In this document: positions 6,795-13,449 of the stretch, piece by piece
Numbering within the stretch: position 1 is the stretch's first letter
Layout of the letters: every line of letters starts with the position of its first letter
From: JANSWP01 sp041941305
GTDB lineage: Bacteria > Bacteroidota > Bacteroidia > Chitinophagales > Saprospiraceae
Length of the DNA: 25,437 bases
NCBI GenBank assembly: GCA_041941305.1
Contig: JBGTQJ010000093.1
Span: forward strand, 1 to 25,437
Direction of reading: 5' to 3'
Notes under the pieces: model-generated
Seen by the model: the letters and a program-made list of their open reading frames with translations, nothing else
Databases searched by the model: none
What the model was told of the DNA's origin: nothing
Translations under genes and position numbers: made by a program

Positions 6795-7065
6795 ATGAAA
6801 AAAAGTGTTTTTGATTTAAATATTTAGATAAAAGAGGTTGGAGTAAGATTGTAGTTGGCTTGGAACGCATCTCTGAAGCCTTTCGGGTATTGCTTTGGCA
6901 GCATGCCAAGGTCATTGGTTTGAGTCCAATCCAAATTCAAATTTTGATCTTCATAGCCAATCATCCAGAAAACTTATGTGGAGTGAGTTATTTGGCAAAA
7001 GAATTTAATATGAGTAAACCAACCATTAGTGAAGCGGTGAGGACTTTGGTGAACATTAACAACAA
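6795..7065 (+). pseudogene. MarR-family regulator, frameshifted and truncated
   Basis: ATG 6795 opens a short frame (MKKSVFDLNI, stop at 6825), a plausible MarR start. The homologous text resumes in another frame from ~6840: IVVGLERISEAFRVLLWQHAKVIGLSPIQIQILIFIANHP, then LCGVSYLAKEFNMSKPTISEAVRTLV, which is the dimer helix, the winged-helix recognition part and the start of the wing. After ~7050 the similarity ends and a HicA-like sequence follows. The gene thus has an N-terminal frameshift and has lost the wing and C-terminal helices. It cannot make a normal repressor, although the operators nearby look intact. Confidence 0.65.
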
Positions 7066-7176
7066 GGAACAACAAAATTATTCATTCCCAATCCGCACCG
7101 AGGAGACATTTCAGGTGCATTGCTTTCCAGAATTCTAAAACAAGCTGGTATATCAGAAAAAGAATGGAATAGTTAA
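7066..7176 (+). pseudogene. C-terminal remnant of a HicA-like toxin
   Basis: In the frame ending at TAA 7174-7176 the text GTTKLFIPNPHRGDISGALL, continued by SRILKQAGISEKEW, has the order of the HicA C-terminus: a strand with IPxPH, then a G-x-LL helix and ILKQAGIS. HicA toxins are small double-stranded-RNA-binding-like ribonucleases; the N-terminal strand with the catalytic His is absent. Upstream the frame hits TAA at 7057. It is joined directly to the MarR remnant in a different frame, which marks an old deletion. Assigned by motif only. Confidence 0.5.
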
Positions 7177-7310
7177 AGCTTCTACTGATTGTAAAAGTTG
7201 AGAATGCAGAACTCCCCTTCCCTACTTGACTTTTTTGAAAAATACTTTTTGGTCAAATTAACCCATATAACAACAAATTAGCCCTTAATCTACTTGCAAA
7301 TGGCATGCAA

Positions 7311-7348
7311 ATAAAAAAGGAGTTATGAAAAACTTTTCATAACTCCTT
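7311..7348 (-). terminator. Terminator of the tRNA-Ser/tRNA-Pro operon
   Basis: AAGGAGTTATGAAAA (7317-7331) and TTTTCATAACTCCTT (7334-7348) form a perfect 15-bp stem. On the minus strand it is followed by TTTTTTAT, directly after the tRNA-Pro gene. Confidence 0.85.
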
Positions 7349-7358
7349 GATAATCAAG

Positions 7359-7433
7359 TCGGGGTGGCAGGATTCGAACCTGCGACCCCCTGCTCCCAAA
7401 GCAGGTGCGCTAACCGGACTGCGCTACACCCCG
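7359..7433 (-). tRNA. tRNA-Pro (anticodon TGG)
   Basis: Read on the minus strand, the acceptor CGGGGTG pairs with CACCCCG, the anticodon arm is CCTGCTTTGGGAGCAGG with TGG, and the T arm carries GGTTCGAATCC. No CCA is encoded. It is second in the operon after tRNA-Ser. Confidence 0.95.
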
Positions 7434-7437
7434 TTAT

Positions 7438-7507
7438 AATGAAAGAATGATGAATGATTAATGAAAGAATTAACCAACTCAACTCCTTCATTTTTCATTC
7501 TTTCATT
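7438..7507. repeat. Palindromic spacer between tRNA-Pro and tRNA-Ser
   Basis: AATGAAAGAATGA (7438-7450) and TCATTCTTTCATT (7495-7507) are perfect 13-bp inverted repeats that bound the spacer; AATGAAAGAAT recurs inside at 7460-7470. The stem would sit between the two tRNAs in the precursor. Confidence 0.6.
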
Positions 7508-7514
7508 AATTCAG

Positions 7515-7603
7515 CGGTGACGGGGGGATTCGAACCCCCGAGCCCCATTTCTGAGACTGCCGGTTTAGCAAACCGGTGGTTTCAGCCACTCACCCACGTC
7601 ACC
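7515..7603 (-). tRNA. tRNA-Ser (anticodon GCT)
   Basis: The acceptor GGTGACG pairs with CGTCACC, the anticodon arm is CCGGTTTGCTAAACCGG with GCT, and a long variable arm is present as expected for a class II tRNA (89 nt). First gene of the operon. Confidence 0.95.
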
Positions 7604-7610
7604 GGGAATG

Positions 7611-7628
7611 AATTCTGAATTCAGAATT
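7611..7628. repeat. Perfect 18-bp palindrome upstream of tRNA-Ser
   Basis: AATTCTGAATTCAGAATT reads identically on both strands. It lies in the leader of the tRNA operon, just before the mature 5' end of tRNA-Ser; a processing role is possible but not shown. Confidence 0.4.
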
Positions 7629-7676
7629 TTTAGCTTATTTTTTGTTAAATCTTAATGCCTTTTCATTAAGCGAGCG

Positions 7677-7707
7677 CAAAGGTATATTTCCTTTTACTAA
7701 AATGCAA
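7677..7707 (-). promoter_or_regulatory. Promoter of the tRNA-Ser/tRNA-Pro operon
   Basis: On the minus strand TTG (complement of 7705-7707), exactly 20 bp, then TACCTTTG (complement of 7677-7684) fit the Bacteroidetes consensus. The start site would be near 7670, about 67 bp before tRNA-Ser. Confidence 0.75.
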
Positions 7708-7865
7708 GAAGGATATGTGAAAAAAAATAAATAGTTTTTTTCGAACCTTTCCAACATGGAGTTTTAAGGTGTTTTTCAAGAAAAAAGTTCCACTGCGCAA
7801 CCTAATTTTAATCAATAGCTACAGGGGATTTTAACTTTCCTAATTTGGTTTTTAATTGCCCGGTA

Positions 7866-7909
7866 CCAGTACCCAGCCACCAGTACCCAGTAACCAGTAC
7901 CCAGTAACC
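7866..7909. repeat. Heptanucleotide tandem repeat (CCAGTAM)
   Basis: Six consecutive heptads: CCAGTAC, CCAGCCA, CCAGTAC, CCAGTAA, CCAGTAC, CCAGTAA, then CC. The same heptad in both orientations builds the hairpin at 9020-9077. The stretch 7710-7865 shows no gene. Confidence 0.75.
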
Positions 7910-7958
7910 TTAGGGGCTTTTGAAAAATCTTAGTTTTCGGAGTGGACTCATCACTACC

Positions 7959-8279
7959 AGACTTTATTCCAAAATATTTTGTCTTGCACGCCGTCAACCC
8001 CAGGGCTGTTAAGTTCTATTATTGAAAGTCAAAATGTAAAATGTAAAATGATAAATTTAAAAGTATGGGCATTCATAAAGACCTGATAACGAAATTCTTA
8101 GAAAATGTGAACTTTTACATTTTACATTTATCATTTTGACTTTAACTTTATTAGCATAGAACTTAACAGCCCTGCCGTCAACCCCATCCCAAAGGGATTC
8201 TTTGAATTGGACAAGGGGCAAGCAGTCTGCCGCAACCGAAGGAGTCCCTTTGGGATTTACTGTCAACCGAATAAAGTCT
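7959..8279. repeat. Outer 11-bp inverted repeat enclosing the MITE
   Basis: AGACTTTATTC (7959-7969) and GAATAAAGTCT (8269-8279) are exact reverse complements. Between the MITE and the right arm, ATCCCAAAGGGA (8186-8197) and TCCCTTTGGGAT (8245-8256) form a further stem. This may be an older palindromic element into which the 174-bp MITE inserted; the short arm length makes chance possible. Confidence 0.35.
8001..8174. mobile_element. 174-bp MITE with 19-bp terminal inverted repeats and 10-bp target duplication
   Basis: CAGGGCTGTTAAGTTCTAT (8001-8019) and its exact reverse complement (8156-8174) are the termini. CCGTCAACCC flanks it directly on both sides (7991-8000 and 8175-8184), as a target-site duplication should. 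The interior is AT-rich and itself palindromic: AAAGTCAAAATG near 8024 answers CATTTTGACTTT near 8132-8143, with repeated TAAAATG units. There is no room for a transposase, so it depends on one elsewhere. CAGGGCTG-type ends with an 8-10-bp duplication would suit an ISAs1-like transposase; that is a guess. Confidence 0.85.
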
Positions 8280-8280
8280 A

Positions 8281-8991
8281 TTAAAGTGTACGAATCTTTT
8301 CAAAAAACTTTTTCCGATAGCTGCCACCTACTGGTATGACTTTGTCACCTATATGGATGGTATTGCCATTAATGGCTTCTATTCGATCCATGGCGACGAT
8401 ATAGGAGCGATGTACACGCATAAAGTCCGATTGAGGTAATTTGCCTTCCATGTTGTTCATCGTATGGTGTACAACGTAACGTCGATCCTGCGTATGTATG
8501 CTCACATACTCCCGCATGCTTTCGATATAGCGGATCTCAGAGAATTCGACTCGCTCCATCTTGTAGGCGGTTTTGACAAAAAAGTGATCATCTGAAGGAT
8601 TATTAGCTAAAGGGAAGCCAGAATTGGTTTTCAATTCAATGATGGAAATGCATTTATTAACTGCTTGCACAAATCGCTCAAACGAAAAAGGTTTGACCAA
8701 ATAATCCGTGGCATCCAGTGCAAAACCTTCAACGGCATAATCCCGATAAGCCGTGGTCAGCACCACCTGGGGTTTGTTGTTTAAAGTTTTTAATAATTCT
8801 AAACCAGTCAAATCAGGCATTTGAATATCTAAAAATAGGATATCAATAGCATGCTTTTGCAAGGCAGCAAGTGCTTCCAGACCATTCTCACAGGAAGCCA
8901 CTAAATTGAGGTTTGGCATTTTTTCAATATAAGCTGCCAGGAGCTTCAAGGCTGGACGTTCGTCATCCACTGTTAGGCAATTGTAGATCAT
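8281..8991 (-). CDS. LytTR-type response regulator
   Basis: 236 residues. The receiver domain spans ~1-120: the acidic pair Asp9-Asp10, phospho-acceptor Asp55 in ILFLDIQMPD, Thr79/Thr80 and Lys100 in DYLVKPF. A LytTR DNA-binding domain spans ~135-236: FFVKTAYKMERVEFSEIRYIESMREYV, FMRVHRSYIVAMDRIEAI and VIPVGGSYRKKF. Such regulators bind pairs of short direct repeats as dimers after phosphorylation. It is the second gene of a pair with the LytS-like kinase, 104 bp downstream of it, with a repeat hairpin in the gap. The targets cannot be told from this window. Confidence 0.93.
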   Translation of the reverse strand: MIYNCLTVDDERPALKLLAAYIEKMPNLNLVASCENGLEALAALQKHAIDILFLDIQMPDLTGLELLKTLNNKPQVVLTTAYRDYAVEGFALDATDYLVKPFSFERFVQAVNKCISIIELKTNSGFPLANNPSDDHFFVKTAYKMERVEFSEIRYIESMREYVSIHTQDRRYVVHHTMNNMEGKLPQSDFMRVHRSYIVAMDRIEAINGNTIHIGDKVIPVGGSYRKKFFEKIRTL

Positions 8992-9019
8992 AAATGGTGA
9001 GATTGTCTGATAATAAGAT

Positions 9020-9077
9020 GGTTATCTGGGTACTGGTTTTTGGGTACTGGCATCCAGCACCCAGCACCCAGATAACC
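9020..9077 (-). repeat. Hairpin of CCAGTACC-type heptads between kinase and regulator genes
   Basis: GGTTATCTGGGTACTGG (9020-9036) pairs with CCAGCACCCAGATAACC (9061-9077) over 17 positions with one mismatch. A second GGGTACTGG and further CCAGCAC/CCAGCCT heptads lie inside and to the right, up to 9091. In the minus-strand messenger it separates the two cistrons. Confidence 0.65.
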
Positions 9078-9095
9078 AGCCTCCAGCACCCAAAT

Positions 9096-10130
9096 TCAAG
9101 CATCCAACTCAAGCTTTAAATGAACTGAAAAGAGTTCTTCTGATTTATCAATTTTCAAATGATGCTTATCGGGATAGAGTAATGCTAGTCTTCGATGTAT
9201 GTTTTCAAGCCCAACGCCTCCTGGTTTCGCTTTTCTTTTTTGAGGGGTCAGGCTGTTGCATATCTTAAATTCAATTTGTTGGTCTTTGATTTCCAGGTTG
9301 CTCTTTAGCCAGCCTCTTTGGGTATCATCCAGGTTGCCGTGTTTGAATGCATTTTCAAAGAAAGGAATGAAAAGCATTGGGGTGATTTGGATAGCTGTGG
9401 GATTTCCGGTAACCTGAAAATCAATATTTTGTTCTCCTTCCTTTTTTAATTGTTGGAGAGCAATGTAGTTTTTCAGATAATCAATTTCTGCGGACAAGGG
9501 GACTTTTTCATTTTTGCAATCGTACAACATGTAACTCATCATATCCGATAGTTTCAATATCATTTCCGGTGTTTTTTTCGATTCAATGAAGGACAAAGAG
9601 TAAATGTTGTTCAAGGCATTGAACAAAAAATGCGGATTGACCTGTGCTTTTAAAAATCGCAATTCCGCTTCAAGTTTCGATTCTTTTAATTCTTTTTCCA
9701 ATTCGTGTCTTTTAAACCAATTTTCAACCAATCGCAAAGGGATGGACAACATTAAAATGAATAAACCACCGATTACCATGCTTCCGAAATAAGTGGGAGA
9801 AAAAGTTTCCGGCATAACCCATCCCAAAGCTTTTACCATACCCCATCCGCCAAAAAAACGCAAGGAGGTACTAAATAATATTAGAAGCAATAATCCTAAA
9901 GCATATTCCCAATATTTTTTTCTTTCAAAAAACTTTGGAATCAGGTAGAGCAGATTGCCATATACCAAAATCACCCAACCCACCAGCTTCATTCCCGTGG
10001 CTACAAATGCCATCTGAATATCGTTGTTTACAAAGCCCTTAATGACAAAAAACGCTTGCATTGAGAGGAGTGCCCAAAACAATCCATGAATCAACCAAAT
10101 CCACCTTTTGTATTTTATTCGTAAACTCAT
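9096..10130 (-). CDS. LytS/YehU-type sensor histidine kinase
   Basis: 344 residues. Four hydrophobic segments lie at roughly 11-31, 42-64, 76-95 and 115-133. A charged coiled-coil-like helix (RHELEKELKESKLEAELRFL, ~141-160) leads into the His_kinase box KAQVNPHFLFNALNNIYSLS with His167. The ATPase part shows the N box (IPFFENAFKHGN, Asn260/His264) and the G box GGVGLENIHRRL (~304-315). Such kinases in Bacteroidota usually pair with the LytTR regulator encoded next to them, as here. No extracellular sensor domain is visible, so sensing would lie in the membrane part. Confidence 0.92.
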   Translation of the reverse strand: MSLRIKYKRWIWLIHGLFWALLSMQAFFVIKGFVNNDIQMAFVATGMKLVGWVILVYGNLLYLIPKFFERKKYWEYALGLLLLILFSTSLRFFGGWGMVKALGWVMPETFSPTYFGSMVIGGLFILMLSIPLRLVENWFKRHELEKELKESKLEAELRFLKAQVNPHFLFNALNNIYSLSFIESKKTPEMILKLSDMMSYMLYDCKNEKVPLSAEIDYLKNYIALQQLKKEGEQNIDFQVTGNPTAIQITPMLFIPFFENAFKHGNLDDTQRGWLKSNLEIKDQQIEFKICNSLTPQKRKAKPGGVGLENIHRRLALLYPDKHHLKIDKSEELFSVHLKLELDA

Positions 10131-10147
10131 TTTCAGTAGGCAGTGTG

Positions 10148-10176
10148 CAAAATTGGAATGCTTTTTTTCTTGTCAA
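10148..10176 (-). promoter_or_regulatory. Possible promoter of the kinase-regulator operon
   Basis: On the minus strand TTG (complement of 10174-10176), 18 bp, then CAATTTTG (complement of 10148-10155; one mismatch to TAnnTTTG). The start site would be within ~10 bp of the kinase ATG, giving a very short leader. Confidence 0.35.
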
Positions 10177-10226
10177 CTATTGTAGCCACCCAATTTAATG
10201 GGAAGGCTTAAAGGTTTTTGGTTTTT

Positions 10227-10251
10227 AACCTGCCCAATAAATTGGGCGGTT
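10227..10251. repeat. Short hairpin upstream of the kinase gene
   Basis: AACC-T-GCCCAAT (10227-10238), AA, ATTGGGC-GGTT (10241-10251): an 11-bp stem with one bulged T. The rest of 10177-10409 shows no gene. Confidence 0.4.
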
Positions 10252-10409
10252 ACCATAATGGCAATTTGCTTTGCATACCGAAATGTACAACTATTCGTGG
10301 ATTGCCTGTGTGTTTCAAAGTAAAATTAGGGAAGATGAGATTGAGTTGAAGAAATAAATTGCGAGTGCAGTGATTTGTTCTATGAATTCAGGAATTGTTT
10401 CAATAAACC

Positions 10410-11678
10410 TCAATGGGTCAAACCCAAAATCCAATCAATCCATTTGATCACCGTTTGGGCTCTTCGCCTCCTCGTCGTATCTGTCCTTACTTTGTGAATA
10501 GTAGTTGTGCGCATGATATTGACAACTTGTTCTGGAGTTATCGGGAAAAGTGTATTGATGTAAAATTCCAGGGATCGGTGAAAAACTTCATGAGCCAAAA
10601 TGCATTCCACCAGCTTCAACCACTTCTTTTTTTTGGATAAATTCATGAGTTGTATACCTGCTTCCGTCAATTGAAACGCTCCGGGTTTAGCTCTTTGTAT
10701 CAGCCCCAAGTAAATGCCTGCATTGCTATAATAATCCGTTTGGCGACTGTCAAAATTGTAGTTACTCGTGATGAAATCTTTGTGTAACATCTTTTCTTCC
10801 TGTTCCATCAACAAACCCAAAAGGTCAATGACCCTTTCAAATTTATCTGCTTGTGGAAAAGGGACTACAGGTTCCGGAATGACTTTTACTTTTTGGTGAA
10901 GGTCAATTATTTCCTGAATGTCAATGGTTTCTGGAGAAAGAATATAATCCTTTTGTTCAATTAGTCGGATGGAGTTGTAAAATCGGAAATCTTCAAATGC
11001 ATACTTGAAAAAACTGAAAACTTCATTGCTGTAAGTCATAAAGACAGGGATGACCTGTTTTCTCATCTTGCTCTGCCAAAGCCTGAAAGGGTAGTACAAC
11101 TGCCGAATCAGAAAATCATCAGCTATAAAATTTTTGGCTTCGATGAGCATGAGCTGGGAGGAGCTTTCATAGCCACCATCAATTTCGCATTGGCTATTTT
11201 TTACGGAAATATTCAACCGCAAATCCTCATTCGCCTGAATGTCAAAATCAAATGCTCCTGTTGACATTCTTCCACTGATGGTTGGATAAATCTTTTCGCC
11301 TAAAAAGTCCTCTAAGATACCACAGACTAAGGCACAATTGAGTGCAGCACTTTCTGAGTATATATTTGAAAAGTCGATACTTTCTATATGAGCTGGGAAT
11401 GGAATAGAAACAGGATCCTGGATTTCATAATTCAAGTTTTCATAAGTCTCAAATCGCCCCAAAATGTAGGTTCCCCTTGTATCTGGCAGAATGGAAATTT
11501 GATGTTCTTTAAAAATTATTGGAAGGTTGGATCGATGATCAAACTTGGTCATCAGCCGAGCTTCTCTGTATTCATTGATTTGTTTGGCGGAAATGGGGAA
11601 TACACCATTGGCATAAATCTCTTGCAAGATTTTGTGTTTTTCAAAAAGCTGTTGCCAGGCGGTGTCGTTTTTGCTCAT
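10410..11678 (-). CDS. Type II restriction endonuclease (PD-(D/E)XK-like)
   Basis: 422 residues, encoded 113 bp downstream of an adenine methylase on the same strand, the usual layout of a type II system. The likely nuclease core is at ~140-205: FDFDIQ, then EIDGGYESSSQLMLIEAKNF with Asp167, Glu180 and Lys182 in the D-Xn-ExK order, followed by RQLYYPFRLW, a helix often seen after the core in restriction enzymes. The C-terminal ~90 residues, GAFQLTEAGIQLMNL and on to the basic TTRRRRAQTVIKWIDWIL, look like a winged-helix DNA-binding part. I could not place it in a named subfamily, and the recognition site is unknown. It would be toxic without the neighbouring methylase. Confidence 0.75.
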   Translation of the reverse strand: MSKNDTAWQQLFEKHKILQEIYANGVFPISAKQINEYREARLMTKFDHRSNLPIIFKEHQISILPDTRGTYILGRFETYENLNYEIQDPVSIPFPAHIESIDFSNIYSESAALNCALVCGILEDFLGEKIYPTISGRMSTGAFDFDIQANEDLRLNISVKNSQCEIDGGYESSSQLMLIEAKNFIADDFLIRQLYYPFRLWQSKMRKQVIPVFMTYSNEVFSFFKYAFEDFRFYNSIRLIEQKDYILSPETIDIQEIIDLHQKVKVIPEPVVPFPQADKFERVIDLLGLLMEQEEKMLHKDFITSNYNFDSRQTDYYSNAGIYLGLIQRAKPGAFQLTEAGIQLMNLSKKKKWLKLVECILAHEVFHRSLEFYINTLFPITPEQVVNIMRTTTIHKVRTDTTRRRRAQTVIKWIDWILGLTH

Positions 11679-11695
11679 TGCTTGAATTCCATAGC

Positions 11696-11754
11696 GCAGC
11701 AGGGGTTTAAATCCTGCAATTCAGGTAAAAATACCAGGTTCAAAACCCTGCTAC
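11696..11754. repeat. Imperfect inverted repeat between methylase and nuclease genes
   Basis: GCAGCAGGGGTTTAAATCCT (from 11696) and CCAGGTTCAAAACCCTGCTA (from 11734) are imperfect reverse complements around a short loop. It lies in the 113-bp gap of the restriction-modification operon and could delay or reduce nuclease expression relative to the methylase (inference), or be a dispersed repeat. Confidence 0.45.
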
Positions 11755-11791
11755 TCATAAAGATATTTTGATTTGAGCGGATAAAACAGAT

Positions 11792-12622
11792 CTAATAATT
11801 CCTTATCAAAACTTCATCAATCTTTCCTCTTTTTGTAGCTACAGAATTGATGTTCCTTCCTGCTTTGACAATTTTGATATTGTAATCCTGATACAAATCC
11901 TTTATAAAATCAGTAGCGGAATTAGACAACAAGAATTTACACCCTCGCTTATCCAGTTTATCGCAAACCAGTTTCAACCTTTCCTGTTCACCTCGTCCAA
12001 AGCCATTCAAGCTATAACCAGTAAATGAAGAACTATAAGACAGCGGATCATAAGGCGGATCTATGTAGGCAAAGCTTTGATTATTGACACCATCTAACGC
12101 TTTTTCAAAATCTGTATTTAAAATCTCGCCTTGGGTTTGATTAAAAAATTGGCTGACGGCAAGCAAGGTTTCTTCGTTAACAATATTGGGGTTTTTGTAT
12201 TTCCCAAATGGGACGTTGAATTGTCCTTTGCGATTGACCCGAAATAAACCATTGAAGCAGGTTTTGTTGAGATAAATGATTCGTGCGGCTCTATCAACAG
12301 GGCTTAATTTTTCAAAACCCTGCTCCCTGTCCATCCCTCTGACTTTATAATAAAAATCAGCTTCATTTTTAAAGGTTTTGAGCTTTTTGATTAGCTTTTC
12401 CGCATCCCTTTTTATGGTTCGATAAACATTGACGATTTCCGCATTGATATCATTAATAACATACTTTTCTGGCTGCAGGTCAAACAACACCGCACCACCA
12501 CCTACGAATGGTTCATAGAAAGTTTCGAACTGCCTGGGTACGTATTTTTTTATTTCAGGTAAGAGTTGCCTTTTCCCTCCTGCCCACTTTACAAATGGTT
12601 TGACGTGCTGATTTTTGACCAT
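11792..12622 (-). CDS. D12-class (Dam/DpnM-like) adenine-N6 DNA methyltransferase
   Basis: 276 residues, normal for Dam-type enzymes. The order of motifs is that of the alpha group: KWAGGKRQLLPEI (motif X, ~12-24), FYEPFVGGGAVLFDL (motif I, AdoMet binding, ~35-49), a target-recognition part at ~85-165 with YLNKTCFNGLFRVNRKGQFN, and the catalytic DPPY at 188-191 (motif IV). The close match to the Dam core at NKTCFNGLxRxNxxGxFNxP makes GATC a fair guess for the target, but the recognition region is not decisive. Paired with the nuclease gene downstream. ATG 12622 starts just ahead of motif X with no other candidate. Confidence 0.92.
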   Translation of the reverse strand: MVKNQHVKPFVKWAGGKRQLLPEIKKYVPRQFETFYEPFVGGGAVLFDLQPEKYVINDINAEIVNVYRTIKRDAEKLIKKLKTFKNEADFYYKVRGMDREQGFEKLSPVDRAARIIYLNKTCFNGLFRVNRKGQFNVPFGKYKNPNIVNEETLLAVSQFFNQTQGEILNTDFEKALDGVNNQSFAYIDPPYDPLSYSSSFTGYSLNGFGRGEQERLKLVCDKLDKRGCKFLLSNSATDFIKDLYQDYNIKIVKAGRNINSVATKRGKIDEVLIRNY

Positions 12623-12758
12623 TGATGCTAATTCGAAAAGAAGTTTTCAATTGAACGGCTAAGGTAAAAAGGTTTATGGGAATCGGTGAGTTTTGAATCC
12701 TGTTCCTTTTAGAGAATGTTTTTGATTTTGATTTTCATTATTTTAAAATCAAGTAGCG

Positions 12759-12771
12759 CTTAACAGCCCTG
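12759..12771. repeat. Solo end related to the 174-bp MITE
   Basis: CTTAACAGCCCTG matches the right terminus of the MITE at 8001-8174 (ACTTAACAGCCCTG) over 13 bases, preceded by TGATTTTGATTTTCATT-type AT-rich DNA like the MITE interior. No matching left end was found upstream. The stretch 12640-13240 holds no recognisable gene. Confidence 0.45.
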
Positions 12772-12932
12772 GGGTTTCGGGGCTGCCTCAAAAGGCTCAA
12801 TTTGTTTAAAGGTTTAAAATTGTTAAATTCATAAATTACTCCTTATCAAATATTAATGACTTGATTTTTTAAGCAATTTTGAATCTTGAACTACGAGACA
12901 GTCCCCTTAATCCATTTGTGCGCTCCAGCCTC

Positions 12933-13081
12933 TTTTGCGAACATTTCCAGGTGGATGGGATGCTAAAAGTCTCTCACATGTGGAAATAGTTAAACTCATA
13001 CAGCTTCTAAGTTGATTTATCCTATTTCCATTCGTAGAAGAAATCCATCCATTCATGATAGAATGTACCTCATTCGCAAAA
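12933..13081. repeat. 149-bp palindromic element
   Basis: TTTTGCGAA (12933-12941) and TTCGCAAAA (13073-13081) are the outer arms; TGGAAATAG (12981-12989) and CTATTTCCA (13022-13030) are the inner arms; GGTGGATGG and CCATCCATT pair between them. All arms are in nested order, so the whole can fold into one long hairpin. No target duplication was seen. It lies ~370 bp before the giant gene. Confidence 0.5.
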
Positions 13082-13174
13082 TGATTTTAAAGGGCTGAAA
13101 AATATATTTTATCATTGCAATGGAATTTTTTTTGACTTAGAGTATGTTTGTAGTCAACTCAAAAAACACTTCCC

Positions 13175-13202
13175 TTTGATAAAAAATGTTTTACTACCTT
13201 TG
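13175..13202 (+). promoter_or_regulatory. Candidate promoter of the giant gene
   Basis: TTTG (13175-13178), 16 bp, TACCTTTG (13195-13202, full match to TAnnTTTG). The spacing is shorter than the 20 bp at the other promoters of the window. It would give a leader of ~240 nt that holds a short frame from ATG 13239 or 13251 to TAG 13307 and the stem arms GTCGTA/TACGAC (13397-13402, 13431-13436) and CTCCTTAG/CTAAGGAG (13360-13367, 13415-13422). Confidence 0.4.
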
Positions 13203-13449
13203 GAAGAATCGGGAAACTGGGAGCTTTCATTTTAAAGTATGATTAGACCAATGAAAACAAGCTTGCCGAATGATAGCTTTTCCTATTTATACCTAAAATC
13301 CTTCTAGAGGAAAACAAATAAACTTCCGAAAATTTTTCTCGCTATACGCTGGTGCAACACTCCTTAGTTGTCCCACTGTGCTGTGATTATAAAACCGTCG
13401 TAACTTAACCACGGCTAAGGAGAGCTGTGCTACGACTAAATCCTTTTCC

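Noticed and set aside
312..7433. Intact integrative element between the integrase remnant and tRNA-Pro
   Set aside because: The recombinase is a fragment, no att repeats matching the tRNA 3' end were found, and the genes between are ordinary chromosomal types.
7866..7909. CRISPR array
   Set aside because: Units are contiguous 7-mers without spacers, and no cas genes are near.
7812..7997. 61-codon minus-strand frame with repeating GYWVLVAGYW-like text
   Set aside because: It is the translation of the CCAGTAC heptad array and adjoining DNA, not a protein.
8057..8266. 69-codon minus-strand frame
   Set aside because: It crosses the boundary of the 174-bp MITE and a second palindrome; coding potential is accidental.
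11388..11771. 127-codon plus-strand frame over the nuclease gene
   Set aside because: Antisense to a well-supported gene, with no motif.
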